Below, one piece after another: positions 13,001 to 26,900 of a stretch of DNA of 64,000 nucleotides. The notes under the pieces were generated by a model. That model was not told the DNA's origin and made no database searches. It worked only from the letters and a program-made list of their open reading frames with translations. Position 1 is the stretch's first letter, and each line of letters begins with the position of its first letter. This DNA is from Opisthorchis felineus (taxonomy: Eukaryota; Platyhelminthes; Trematoda; Opisthorchiida; Opisthorchiidae), in NCBI GenBank assembly GCA_004794785.1, contig SJOL01007351.1, positions 347,107-411,106 on the forward strand. The letters are read 5' to 3'. Position numbers and translations under genes: made by a program.

Positions 13001-16000
13001 TCAGCGAACCAATAGCACGGGGTCGGTATCCTCATCGCAGCTTTCCGCAACTCAGCCAATTCACGATTTATAGACAGCATGTTTCAGAGAACTGACTGCT
13101 CAATCTTCATTCTATAGATTCCATCAATTGAGATTCCCTGCTGCTAATTGAGTGCATAGGCCGAAAATACATTATTCATGTGGGAACTAGGTTTCCAAGT
13201 ATTGATTCAAACTGATTATAACGCAGAGCCATATGTTTTGTACTTTTGAGGGAAATTCAGTTGCTTGCTGGCAATTCGTGGTGGTGACGCCGTACAGCAC
13301 AAGGCTTAAACTGAAACGGGACAGCAACACATGGGCATTGTGACCTGGTGTTTATCCATCATTAACTTCCCTTTAAGGATTGTTATTGTTTTGAACCAGT
13401 CTTGGGTGGTGGGCGAGATGGTTCTGGCTAGAGCGCGAATTTACTGACCGGAAGATACGTGGTTCGAACCCGACCTCTGCCTCTCGACTTCCCCTGTCTA
13501 GGCTGTATCCCATTCCTCGTGATTCCTTCTGGTAGCATGGCAGTTAGGCACCGAAAGGGTGCTGCAGCTGAACGAACCAGTCTGTGATTTGGAGTGTCTT
13601 TATCCGGATTTGGCCATTTCAAATTCGGAATATTTATGGACTGAACGTTGACGCCATAACCGTACGAAACCTGCAGGTTTTTTGGGGTGACGTTAAGTTC
13701 CATGAGTGTTCACTACAGGAGGTACTCGCAACGCTGCTTTAGCGTTTCTTTGAGGTGGTACCGCGTGACTTTGGGGAACCAATTATCACCAACTCAGCTT
13801 GCAACAGTGTATTTCGCAAAATATTGGTGAGTTTATTTCCCCTTATCTGACCAGATCAGAGCTATTTAACGGAATACGTTACTTTAAAGACCTAACTGGA
13901 GCGACTGGAAAATTATGGTATTCGGATGCTGATTCTGAACCCATTGAGTTTTTAGGGTAGGAGACGCCCAAATATATATTTGCCGGTTTCCTTGTGTATC
14001 CCATGCATTTCTCTGTCGTATTTTAAGGATGTCGTACGTACGTACGTACGTCATACGTACGGACTGTCGCCAAAGTGGGATAACGCGTAATCCGAAGACG
14101 GCTCCGGGTGCAACTGTCTTAGACCTTACGAAGCTACTGTCGTCCATACAGATAGCATTTCAGGAGAATGTCTGCACACTTATCTTGATGCTAAACAAAG
14201 CTAAAACAGCTTTTTGGCATAGACTACCCTTAATTAGAGGGTGAAATTTCAACAAAAACTTTCAAATATCTTCACATCCGTATTCGGTCATCTTCCGGGT
14301 GGGAAAATTTTCATTGGAAATAAATGAAAGTATACGAAGCATTTTTTTCTTCGAGAATTTAGCTACACCGACCTCATTCTCCGTGGCCCGAATGCAAGCT
14401 GCTCATTTGTGGCTGCTGTGTAAGTGCGTATGTTGTGTGTGGGGCACCATATTGTTACATCTTGGTTCAACCAGACAGGTGTGTCACACAGCGAGCGGCA
14501 AAGAGAGCTTATTGTCATGTTTTCAATTCACCTTCAGGTCTTTCTATGTGAATCTGTTCACTTCGTGTGATTTATCTTATTTTCGGCTTCATAGCTATGC
14601 AATAATGATCGATCGACGTCAATTTAACATTCATGAAGTAACCGTTCCAAGAGATGTATTATTTCTTCGGTATTAAGGTATTGAGTAGTAGTGTCATCTT
14701 CAGGTGACCACTGTCTGCGGTTCCTAACAAGGTGAGGAGTTTGAATACTTGGAAAAATGCCCTCGTTTGCCTATTTAGTTTGTGTTAACAGCGGAACATC
14801 TCGTTTATAGTACTCTTCAACTGAATGTGATGCACAAAGTTCGCCTCATGTTTCGTTTGCTACGATATTCGGGTTATCGCGGTTAACGCCGATTTAATCT
14901 GCACGTAAACGTATTTCTTCGGTAAGACTGACGGAAATTCGGGGACTACGCGCATTTGATGGGCCAAGAGACTGGTCGTGGGCTGTCGAAGAGTTTCCAG
15001 CAACCTTAAGAGTAGTGTGTTCCGTCAAGTCTGGATGTTTATTTGTCAGCTTTATTGCCGATCGTGGTTCAGAGGTGGATCATAAAATGAAACTTTGAAT
15101 AGAAACTTTGACAACACGAATGATGCAGAATGGGGTATTCGAAAGAGTTAACTTCTGTAACTTATCAACTTCCGACCCAATTTTTTTTGTGACAGTGTGT
15201 TTCTTAGGGGTTTCATCGCTTTGATCCATCAGCTCAAAGCGGTGTTATCCCCATTTTCAGGATAGGACGAAACACCGTTGTTAAGCAATAGTGTTCCACT
15301 TTTGTACAACCGAAAACGCAAAATGGAAGTCCTTTCAATTGGTAATACCAATAACGAGAGTATCACTAAACTAAGTAAGCAATCTCATACTCTCTAGTTA
15401 AGCACCTGGAGGACAATGCAAACCACCTTGAATTGTGTTTACACCTGAACTTTCCGCAGTTGCATCTGTGCCCTCCTCGCAACCCACATTCAATGCGTCT
15501 CCCTTGTTCCTTTGGCTGAGTGCAGCAGAAGAATATTTTTTTGGTACATCTTGAATTGTGATACTGGGGACAGTACAGAGCCACTGGGATGCATGTGTGC
15601 GCTACTATAGCTACCGCTCGATGTACCCGCTTGCCTTGATGATTTAGTTCCGATCGGGGTAAGCCATAAATAATGACCAAAATGTTTGTGCACATACATG
15701 GTTGTTTCCATAAAAGCCTTCAGCGTCGAAGATGGGGAACACAATGTAATCAAACTCAGAAAAACCGAACACTTTTACTTGGTGTGTACTGTAATATGCT
15801 CGACAAATGCTAATAGTTCACCTGAGTTCCTCCAGTTTGCACCCGTTGTGATGTGCAACACACATTGGCATTTGGGTAATGCTCGTAGTAAATCGCACTC
15901 ATTCTGTCTAGCAGTATTTGAGCGGTATTCTATGTCTACACGAATTGTGGTGCGTGAAAACCCCGCTTCCCTGCAACTTCTCGCTGAACGTCGGAACCCG

Positions 16001-17924
16001 AGATCTCAGCAACAACGTTTTATGTGAACGGGGGCGAGATGGCTCATTGGTTAGAGCGCAAATTTACTGACCGGATGGTCTGTGGTTCAAACCCGACCTC
16101 TGCCTCTTGACTTCCCCCGTCTAGGCATGGGCAACCTGGCAGTATCCCAGCCCTCGTAGTTCTTCTGGGTGGCATGGCAGCTAGGCACCGAAAGGGTGTT
16201 ACAGCTGAACGGTTTTTATGTGAATGCCTGATATGTAAGTATTGTCCATGTGGATTTGCAGCTTTATCTTACGTTTGAATTCAACTTGTGTGTGCTTTCA
16301 GCATTCTTCAGCTAAGATTTGCCCATTTATCCGCAGCGGCAGCCTACAAGCTTCTTTTTCCAGTACCGGCGGTTTTGCGCGCGTCACCGTTGACCCGCTA
16401 CGGTTATGCTATAACCGTTTTTCTGGTTCGAGGTGACACCGGCGTGAGTCTGTCACCCGCGGCCAGAATTATTGTGCTCATAAACAGAAAGATTCCTTAC
16501 CTAATTAGTCAAGTTCGTTCCCATCAGTTACTACCCTCCCTCTTTTTACCGTATCCAACAGCTATGATACCGACTTGGATCGATGGACTCCCATTGCCTG
16601 CATGAGGTATCGCCGAATCGGACTAGGTGTTGCCGTTCTAAATCGGTAAGCTGTCTGCTATGTTACTGTTATATCTTCTGCTGACCCCGCTCCAGTGCCT
16701 AGTGCCAGAAAAGAACTCACCGATAAGGAATACAACAGGTTTATTGCGAACAAGCGAGTGCAACACTTACAAAGGATCTCACGCTATTTGAATTTTGCTT
16801 TCATCGATCCAGGCTGTTGTTGAATTGATTGAATGACTGACTGGCCTGGATGCTTGCCGGCTTTCCTATTGAGATTTTGGTGAAGTTCTAGGGTCTCAGT
16901 AGGTTCCGGGCGTTCTGTGGTTGCTTTCAGGAATCTGACCTTCCTGATAGTTACACTTTTGTGAGTCGTAAGATTAGCTTCCAAATTTTCTGGTGCCGGG
17001 TATGTTAATTCTGTGCCACACTGGTGACATATGAATATAAAAATAAACCTCAATCTCCCAGTATTTTGGGATATTCGCTATCCGGTTATTTCCCGGTTTG
17101 ATCCTCGTGCTTAAGTTGATGCTGTTGCATTTTGCGAAAATATATTGTGGCTTTACTGCAAAATCAGACAACATCACCTGCAGTGATCTTGTTTCAACGT
17201 CTTTTGCCTGTTCAGGGGTAGGGTTGGAGCATTTGAGACCAGTATTGCTGAGGCTTGGATAGAGCTCCAAAGCATATACTGGGAAAGTTAAGACAAAACA
17301 CGAAGTGCGAAAAATACGTTCACATTTTCCTTCTCTGCTTAAAACTGATCTGAAACACTACGAAAGGTAGCAGGTTTTAAACATCGTCTGGAGGTCAAAA
17401 GGTCCACCTTGACGATCTGTTCGTACAGGTTGCAAAGAGTGCATATGCAATATTAGGCGAAACGAATGTGTGAGGTCGCCGAATGGTCGCAATTTGCCCA
17501 AAACAAATACCTATGATTACACAAAATAATAGAAGCACTGGATTTGTGGAGGAGTCCAGTCACATAGAACTACGCTTACAAAGGTATACAACACACAAAA
17601 GGAACTGCTTTCCTGTAGTGGTAACGGTTTAGTTTTCCGGACGGTCGGTTCTGCTACATCTATCTGATCTAAGCGAAATGCTCGGATTGCGTTTTCCAGG
17701 GCCGCCTACATCTACTTTCTGAATGGAAAAATGGGATTTTTTAGCATGTAGACATCTTACGGTTACCCGGAGAGCTAGAAAGATGGACCAGCACATTGTC
17801 TCGATCATGTGCCAGGTGATAGATTGCCTCACCATATCTTTTACAGTAAACCAAGTTTCAGCTGGAAGAAATCACAAGGTGTGCAAACCTATGACGTAGA
17901 AGCGAAACATGGAGAGCAGCAACG

Positions 17925-17981
<57 letters not shown>

Positions 17982-20900
17982 GGTGTCGGAGACCCACAGC
18001 GTTGAAGTTACCGACATGGTATTGTCACGTAACCAATTGCGCTCCTGTATCTACTTACTTTTTCCCAATCACAAATCCGTCATTTTACTGTTTCCTACAT
18101 CCACGATCCTATTTTGATTCTACATTCCTCCCTGTCACATGATGTTGCGATCTGAAGCGCAGTACATGCGTACGTGGTCCATAGCTGTAAAACTGAACTG
18201 AACTGTACTACAGGATCACCTTCGATGCTCTTGGCGATGCCCTGATGCGCCATCTAACGTGATCTCCAAGAAAAAACCTTTCGGAAACAGTTCACTTCCT
18301 TTGGAGGTTCTCTACAGCGTTTTCGTCAGTCATGTTCCGAATATCAACTGCAAATAAGTATTCCTCATATTTGAATGAGTGGGTTACTTTAATTTTTGGC
18401 TACCAGGATGTGATTTCACTATCCTTGAATGCAAGGTTTTGCATGTGGAATAGTCAAGTCCGAGATGATTAGGGCACGACCTCTACGGAAAGGCTGTGGT
18501 TTAGGTTCATATCTGATTTCTTGGTTACTTCAATTGTGCAATCTGATAGTATGCGCGGCTTCGCCTCTCTTACGGGGTGCGTGGCAACTATGTGCGAATT
18601 ATGATAACACGTAAACTCAGATGGTTCTTATTCGGGATGTTCAACTCATAAAGCCAAGGCCTAATATGATGGAATTGGGGCATAAGGCATATTCACAGTA
18701 TATCCCATGGATTTCTTTGATGTCTTTGAGAATAGGCTGCCAATGGCATTTCGCTGTCGAGTTTAACCTAAGGTTATTTGAGACAGTCCTATGTGGGCTA
18801 GACGCACGCAACAACCAACGTTGTTTCCACTCAGTGTATATTATCCTCACCTAATTTGTCCGTAATAGCTAATCTTCCGCTTCACCCACTGTGCTCTTTA
18901 GCCTCCTCTATGCCGTCGGTGGTTTTGATGGTGAGCGGCGCTTGAGTAGTGTTGAGCGTTACGACCCGGAAACTGATTCCTGGGAAGAGCTGGCCAGTCT
19001 CAATCGAGCCCGTTCTGGCGCTGGTATGTTTTTCTTCAGAGTTTTCTGCATTTTTCCGTATCGTATTCGCTTCGTTTTACTTCCTCGATGGGTTGCTCAG
19101 GTGATTATCGCGATGTTCTTCATCAAAACTACCGTTTTGATGAACAGACGCTGTTGAGCAGTGATCCTGAACATACTATGGACCTTGCAATACTATCTAC
19201 ACACTACGAAAGGTCCTTCTCCACCCCTTCAAGTTTTCTTCGGACGTGATTGTCACAACTAACAAGTAGTGGCGCTGTATCCTGTCTAAGTGCGAGTGAA
19301 TCGCACTTTCGATAAGCCGATCGTGGCCGAATGGTTTAGTTTTGCTAGTTCGAAACCCCGAGGACAATCGTGGGATGCGTACTGCTGATGATTTTCAATA
19401 AAGATTAAACGGCTGTACAATGCTTTTCGGCATAGGCTGACTCCATCTGCAGGACGAAATTCCGATGGAACTAATGCAAGTTATTATTAAAGTTGTCTGC
19501 CTCAGGAAAGTTCACCTCAAAATCGTCCCTGAGGCGTACCGCATAAGTCATCTCCCAGAATATACCAGGTCGCCGAAGAGGAGAATTGAGGTGATGTCTG
19601 TTGAGGATGACGACTGTATTCCTTTACCAGTATTTATTGTCGTGTATATTGGTTTATTAGTGTTCTGAAAGTACAATATACACGGAGACCGAGCGCTAAT
19701 AGGAACCCAACACATGTTAGTCATTTTGAGAGGGACGCCATTTAACAGAAAAGTCATGGTAGTCTTTTCAGGGCTAGTTTCATGAAACGCGGAAGTGTTC
19801 GTGAAAGGTCATAGCTTGTGTAATTTTGGCCTCAAACTTGCTTTGTCTCCGTTACAATCCGTTTCGCATCTAAAAAGTCTGGCTTGCTAAGGTAAGCTGG
19901 TACACCTGTGGACAGTGCATCGACGACTACCTCTGGTACTTTAAGATAAGGAGTACGTATCCGTCATTAAAACCCAAATTGTCAAAGAAGCCCGGTGATG
20001 CGTGAGGGGGACAGTCGAACAGTCAATAGATATGACATGGGATGGCTCAGTGGTTAGGGCACGAATTTGCTGACCGGAAGGTCCGCGGTTCGAACCCGAC
20101 CTCTGCCTCTTGACTTCCCCTGTCTGGGTTTGGGCAACCTGGCAGTATCCCAGCCCTCATGCTTCCTTCTGGCGGCATGGCAGTTAGGCACCGAAAGGGT
20201 GCTACAGCTGAACGAATTTATTATTATTTATATTTAACGGCATGGTAACCAGGATCCTTACATCATCCGGTCACTGTTTTCTGGTTACAGTAAGGAGAAC
20301 TCTAGCAATTTATGCTTTCATAACCTATTGGCATCGGGTATCATGCTTGCTGCCAACCTAAAAATCGAGAGTGATAAAAGCAGAATGCTCTCCACCCTTT
20401 ATGATTCTTTTGCATCGTTTGATTCAACAAATGCGCACACATACGCTCCTTGACGTTTCCTCTATAGCGCTTGCGTAAAAGCCAAATAACTATTAGGGCA
20501 GTCGTGAAGACAATGAACAGAGCTGACTTAACGAGACCAAATACTAAGTCCTTTGGATAAAAACAACATCAAAATGATAAGTGACGAAGACCTGACGTGT
20601 GAACAATTACGGAGCGAGAAGAGCACACCCATACAGCGCTGCAACACCGAATTCTCATGATTAACATACCAAAGAAGCAATCTGTAGGGCTGTAGCACGC
20701 ACTTCGTTTCAGACCAGGTCCAAATGTAACGTGATTTTTTAAACCCTTTCGATTGCTCGTTGGTTGGGTCTTCCTCACTCACAACTTAGTTTTCGTTTTG
20801 TTACTGGCGAAATTGTGTTGTGTAATACAGACACGGTCAACAGGGGGCTTTTGCAACTTTAACTGGTCGTTTGAAACCTGTAAAAGGGTTTTTGACATAT

Positions 20901-23900
20901 ATAGCATGATTAGAGGGAACACAGGTTTGCACGATTTTTGGACGTACAGAAAATGTAACTTGTTATTTTCGTCTTGTATGCCTTCACTGACAAGTCCCGG
21001 AGCTCGAGATGGCTCAGTGGTTAGAACGCTCATTTACTGACCGGAAGTTCCGTGGTTCGAACCCAAGCTCTGCGTCTCAACGGCTCCTGTCCAGGCTTGA
21101 GCAACTTAGCAGTATCTCGGCCCTCGCGCGTCCTTGGGGAAACTAGGCACCGAAAGGGTGTTACAGCTGAACGATTATTATTGTTATTACTTTCCCATAC
21201 GCGTTAAACTGCATCTTTTTTGGAACACACGCGTTCTGATAACTTGTCTTTTAAATAGCTGATAATATGAAGTGGTCAGTGCACACCGTAAATAGTAATG
21301 AGCAATAATGATAGTAATGATGAATGCAAGTGTCCAATTTATTAATATTTGATCAATTGCACGAGCAACCAGTCAGCTCACCTGAAATACCATCAATTAG
21401 TCACATTGCCAACAATCGATATTTCAGCCGTCAGTGTCCTCAAAATCCGAAATTCCCTCCTACGAAGGCTTAGTCCGTTCTCTGCGCTGGTTGAGAGCTG
21501 CCGCTACACAGTGTTTCGTAACCTGATTTTAAGCCGTGAATTACGGTGTATCTTAATATAAAACCATATGAGATCGTATACCGAGTGACCTGTCGACATA
21601 TTTGGCTCATTTGTTACTACCAGAAAGGCCGTAAAGACTATAGTAATAATTCGTGGGGAAGAGCCGAAGGCGATCACTTAGTAGGGATGATCACTGTGTT
21701 GCTTAGTAAGTTGTGCTAACTTTAGTCCTCATTTGGCATATAGTAATCACCACAACTAGGTAACCTCACTTCTTTATGTGTAACACGGTTTCTCTAGCAA
21801 GTTCCTCTACATACTGTATTGCTACTGCTAAGCTACATCCTACCGGTGAATGAACGCCCGTGTATTTGACGAATTAACGTTTGTGTATCTTAAGCATGTG
21901 CTAATGGTGCTTGCCCTATCGTTATGTCATCGCGAACGGTCCCTGGCGGCGCACGTTTTTCACCTACTCGCACAACTGTTTGAACAATTGCTAAAAATGA
22001 ACCGATAGGTCTAGTGTTCCGTGCGGGTTGTTTGAGATTCACAGAGAGCGTTCATGCAACAAAGAGCTGCTTCTGTTCCTTTCGGAAGCTTTTTCCAGCG
22101 TACTTCCCAGTCGTTTCTTTGTTTCTCAGATAGATAACTGTATCCATTGCATTCACCTCGCACAGGAGACGTGTCTGTGCTTGTGTGTTTGCTTGTGGAA
22201 GGAACTGTCTAATTGGGCGAGCGGTCAGTGAATGTTAGGACTACAGCCTGTCTCCGTCTTTCGTCGCGACATTTGTTGTGCGTGTTTGTGTGCGAACGCG
22301 GCCGTCTGATCGTTTGACCTGTTCCATTGTTGGTCAAACTTTTTGTTTTGCTCCGTCTGGGTTCCGCCCGTCTATCGTCCTGCAGCAGCAGCCAGGCTGC
22401 ATTTTCGTAGCACACGCACGCGCTTGTCTTCATGTTGGCTGGACCCAATCGACCACAACAACATTTCGACTGGATAACGTTTTGTGTACGCGAACGGGCA
22501 GACGACTGACTGAATCAAATTCTAACACCGGACTGATGTCGAATGCCCAGATGAGCTTGTTGTTTTCTTATGGCCTTCAGACAGCAGTTTTGTTGGGCGT
22601 TACGAATGACTCTTGTCTGGTCGCATTTTTATGTGGGTTTGGCTAGTTAGTGTTGTTCTACTTTCTGGTAGGTGTCCCCGAGGGTTGATCGGTAAGTTGT
22701 GTGTGTTTCACAATCAGTGCAAGCGACCTGTTAATTTTGCTGTCTGCCTCGTTTGCAAGCTCAGTTAGCGCACCTGACAATTTTTCTGCGGGTATCACAT
22801 TTAACACCAGAACGCCGAGATGGCCTTGAGGGTTATTCAAACTTACTTGGAACTAAGCATTTTTTCTGTGGTGTTAATCGCTCGAAATCAAGCTGTTTTT
22901 ATGGTGATTTGTTTTCTACGTCCTAGAAATTTTTTTCTTATGATGTATTCGTTCATAAATGCCCGGTAATCTGGTATCACTATACCGGAAAACGACGTGC
23001 GATTCGCTAGGATACATGTGATATTGAGGTATTTATAAAGGTGTCGTTAGTTTGTCGCTCATCGCACGGTAGGTCATAGGATGCAAACACTGTCTGAGCA
23101 CTAACGTAGAGTTTTTTTTATACAATTTTCTGTATGTAGGCAATGTTCGAGTGGAAAACTGCATTTATACCTCAGTCACCTTGTGTCGTTTCCAGATGAT
23201 CACAGCTAATACGGAGGTGAATAAAAGTGTTAATTCCAATATCGCGCCCTTTCGTATGTCTTCGGATAAGTTTGCAGAAATCAAATATATTTCGACTGAT
23301 ACGAGTTTAAGGGTTCACCACTAATCAACTGATTTGTGAAACTTCAAACATCACTCCAGGCCACGCATGAATCGCGTACGAAGCAGCACTTGATCGTTTC
23401 CAAGTAAGGACTTTCATTGTGATCACTTAAAGAATCTACCAGACCGCAATAAGTGTGCTCGTTCCGCTTGCTTGCTATTATCCAAGAGGAATGGCGTTTG
23501 TGCGTCGGTAGAAGCAGTTTTAGCTCCGTATTATCACTCCACGTTTATTCACACTTTTTGATATGTCGATTTCCAGGTGTCGTTACCGTCGGTAACTACA
23601 TATATGCGGTCGGCGGCTACGACTCGTGCAGTCAGCTTCGAACTGTGGAACGCTACGACCCAGATCGAGACTGCTGGGAGTATCGCGCGCCGATGATTCA
23701 TCCCCGATCGGCTCTGAGTGCCGCCGTACTTAACAGTGAAATCTGGGTGTTTGGTAGGTTTATTTGCCTTTCCTCCGTGTATCGTAAAATTTATTTGCAG
23801 TAGACATTATGGTTGGTGTGGACTGGCTGAGTTTGATAGATTTGTCAAATTCTCCGGTCTGTCTTGTTTTCTACGCATTGAGAATGCCGTCTACTTTATG

Positions 23901-26900
23901 AGTGGTTTACAAACTAAGGCAGATTGTCTGACTTCTCGCAGGAACTAAATAGCATGGTACCGTTCACACCTGCTTTTCTGGGTTACTGTGCTCCCATTAC
24001 CATGTATTCCTGATCGGTAACCACGTCTGTTAGTCGCCAGTCCTCAGTCCTTACTCCCAGATGTTATGTCACGACCCATAGGACAGTAGAATTCACTAAA
24101 GTTGGTCTCCGCTAGACGCTTCCCTGTTAATCCCCTAGGTTAGGTCTTCGTCCACACCCTGGGAAACCACACAACGACACTTTTAAGCCAAATTTCATTA
24201 CGCAGTTGCTTGGACGTGAACAAGAGTACTTTTCATACACAACCAACTCAACCTGGTACTGAACTTATGCAACGTTCAATGTAGTTTGTTTTCTTTATGG
24301 CGAAAATCACAGTGTCTACTACTGTCTTCATGTTATAGTCCGCTAGGACTCCACCGCATCGCTCATATTTCCAATCATCCAAACTGTAACTGATATTTTC
24401 GCGCGAACGCGTAGCTTCGTAGAGTGCGCACATCATTGCGTGGGGAGCTGTCGACGTTGCCCTTTCAAACTTGTGGGTGCCAATCAGGAACACAGTTTTC
24501 CTGTCATTGACAGAAGCGATCTAAGTTTGCTAACCGAACGATCCGCAGTTTTGGGTGGCCAACATGCTGCCAGCAGGCGACAGTGGATTACCAGCTACAT
24601 ACCTCTGGCACGAGCAGAAGGGATAGGTTCCCTTGAAACTACAGCCTCTGCAAGCAGCGTGAGCCGAACAACCTTAGCTTTTCGGAATTCCAGGAAGAGT
24701 TGTTGATTTACTGCAGCACACTGGTAACGATTGTAAACGCATCATGAAAAAGGTAACTTGCACTTTTGGAAATTTTAAGCTCACTTAGAAAGCCTCGTTA
24801 CAATTTTCTAACTTGGAAGAATGATTAACAGGTTTTGGGAATAGTCGACCCCGGTGACCGGTCCCCTTCACTAAATTACGGGGAGATCGTTGGAATGTAA
24901 TTTACTGGGTAGAGCAAAATGTGAAGAATATAGCGATTATAAAGCTTTCACCATACATCTATCTGTATTCGGCCTGTGTAAGCTATTTTGGCCCCATCAG
25001 TCCCAGAAGATTGCCAAAAAGGAAGACAAAATCCCGATTGTTGGGTTACTGGTGGTTGCACGAACATGAGCCTTGTCAGCATGCTTGTCTTTCTCACTCA
25101 AACTTACCTCAGAGCATGTGGCTAGACGCTAGTTAGGACAAAGATGATAGACGATTAGCCAGCGATGATCTTTCTGTTGCAGGTTGCCGCTCAAAAAACC
25201 AGCATAGGTCAGAGATAAACATGGATTCCTATTGTCTAGGAGAAGGCAATTAGAATTTTACGTATCTTGACCTAAACTTGTATTAGAAAAATTCCCCGAC
25301 CTTTCTAGATCAATTGCGCTTTAGAACGTCGGATGCTTTCTCATTTACCGTAAGATGTCCTTCGGTAGTGATCACTTGCGCTACAGCGGCGTTAAGGTGA
25401 ACCCCTCAGATGCTCCAGCCTCATTTGTTGAGCACCTAAATGGTGTTAGTCTGCCTTTTTGTTGCTGTTTCACGTTGCTTTAATGCCGAACGGGCCACTA
25501 TGATGACATTGTACGAGTAACTTTGCAGTCTGATTTTGTGTCAATTTATGCTTGTGGTAAATGGCTGCGCTGTTCTCGTGTTTGTAATGGGCTCTTCTAC
25601 GAAAACTCATTTTCTTCATCCATCTACACCCGTATTATGTGCTTCAATCAAAACTAACTACCACCGCCATCATTTTCGTCTAGTTTTCACACTTATCCAT
25701 GCTTGTACCTCGCAAGTTTCAAACTATTTCATTCTGAGCTACATTTTGTTCACTCTCCATGTTTGACCTTTAACTGACAGTGCTCATCACCATTTTTACA
25801 ATAAGGACAACTGTTCCGCGTAAATAGTTTGACTACCGATAGGGTCACTTCATTTCAACCTAATCTTGGCCTCCACCAACGTTTTCTCGTATTACACCCC
25901 TATCCCATCTCACTGTGGATACTCTATCTGCAGACCTCGGCCCTAGGAATGACAACTTCGTTTGCCCCAATCCTTCAAGATAAACGGAAAGCAGGGGTCG
26001 AATAGATCAACTAATCACCACCATATCACCTTTCGTCGTGCTCCTTGCGTCTACAAAATACATAGTCATCCGCCAAAGTGTGCAGTCTCTCCTCACAATT
26101 CAAGGAGATTGTGGAGAGTTTTACATACCTCAATAGTTATACTAGCTTTGACGGAATTTTCTGATGAAGACAGTACATGAATCACGTTCGCCAGTCTGCG
26201 TCACTTGCGGAATCAGAAAGGCTTATCACAGGGTCTCCAGGCCTCGTTTACTTTGTTACATCACGGGCGTGCTTTTGCATGTTTGCGAGATTTGGCCCCT
26301 CAGGATAGATTATCTGGGGACCGTCGGATTCTTAAGAGCACTGATGGTATTTGATGACCTCAGTGAATTCGGGATGAAATAACTTGAAAACAAGTGTTCC
26401 GTCATTCAGATGGCACTCCAGTCGCTGAAAACACTCAGCAGCATGAAATACGGTGGCTGACCAATGCGTTTACCGAGGCGACCATTGTTCTCCACGACTC
26501 CGTCAGAATCATACAACTACGAGGTGGGCAACGTGTGACTTGGTAGGAAGGCGGGTTTGGGTGTTGTCCGTCTGTCTTTCTGCCTTAGGTTAATGGGACC
26601 CTCCCTGGCCTTGGCTGGATATATGGCTAGAAGTGGCTACTAACTGATCGCCTCTGTTCTGTCAGCTTATTTTCAGATTCTTTGAATGAGAATTTGAAGG
26701 TGTATGCGGTGGCCATAACGAAACACGCTCGTGTGTGGACCCCTCGATCGTTTTCGTCAACCCAAACCATTTTACTACTTTTGGACTCCTATCACCTAAC
26801 TCTCAGTGGTTTGTTTTCCATTTAGTTCAGTGTGAGTAAACCTACTGGGAGATACCTGGTCAGTTTTGCCAAGCCTGTCGAATTACGGTGCGATTTGCAG

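Noticed and set aside
17809..18142. Serine/leucine-rich protein over the TC array
   Set aside because: The open frames arise from the dinucleotide repeat within KEAP1 intron 3.
22028..22840. Frames on both strands in a GC-richer block of KEAP1 intron 4
   Set aside because: The minus frame [20 protein letters not shown] looked protein-like, but no splice sites, motif or repeat match could be found.
24248..24500. Further antisense Ig-like exon
   Set aside because: Resembles the 31.9-kb block only over a short Cys-to-Trp stretch, and the splice sites (GACAG, GTCCTA) are weak; mentioned only as support in a finding.
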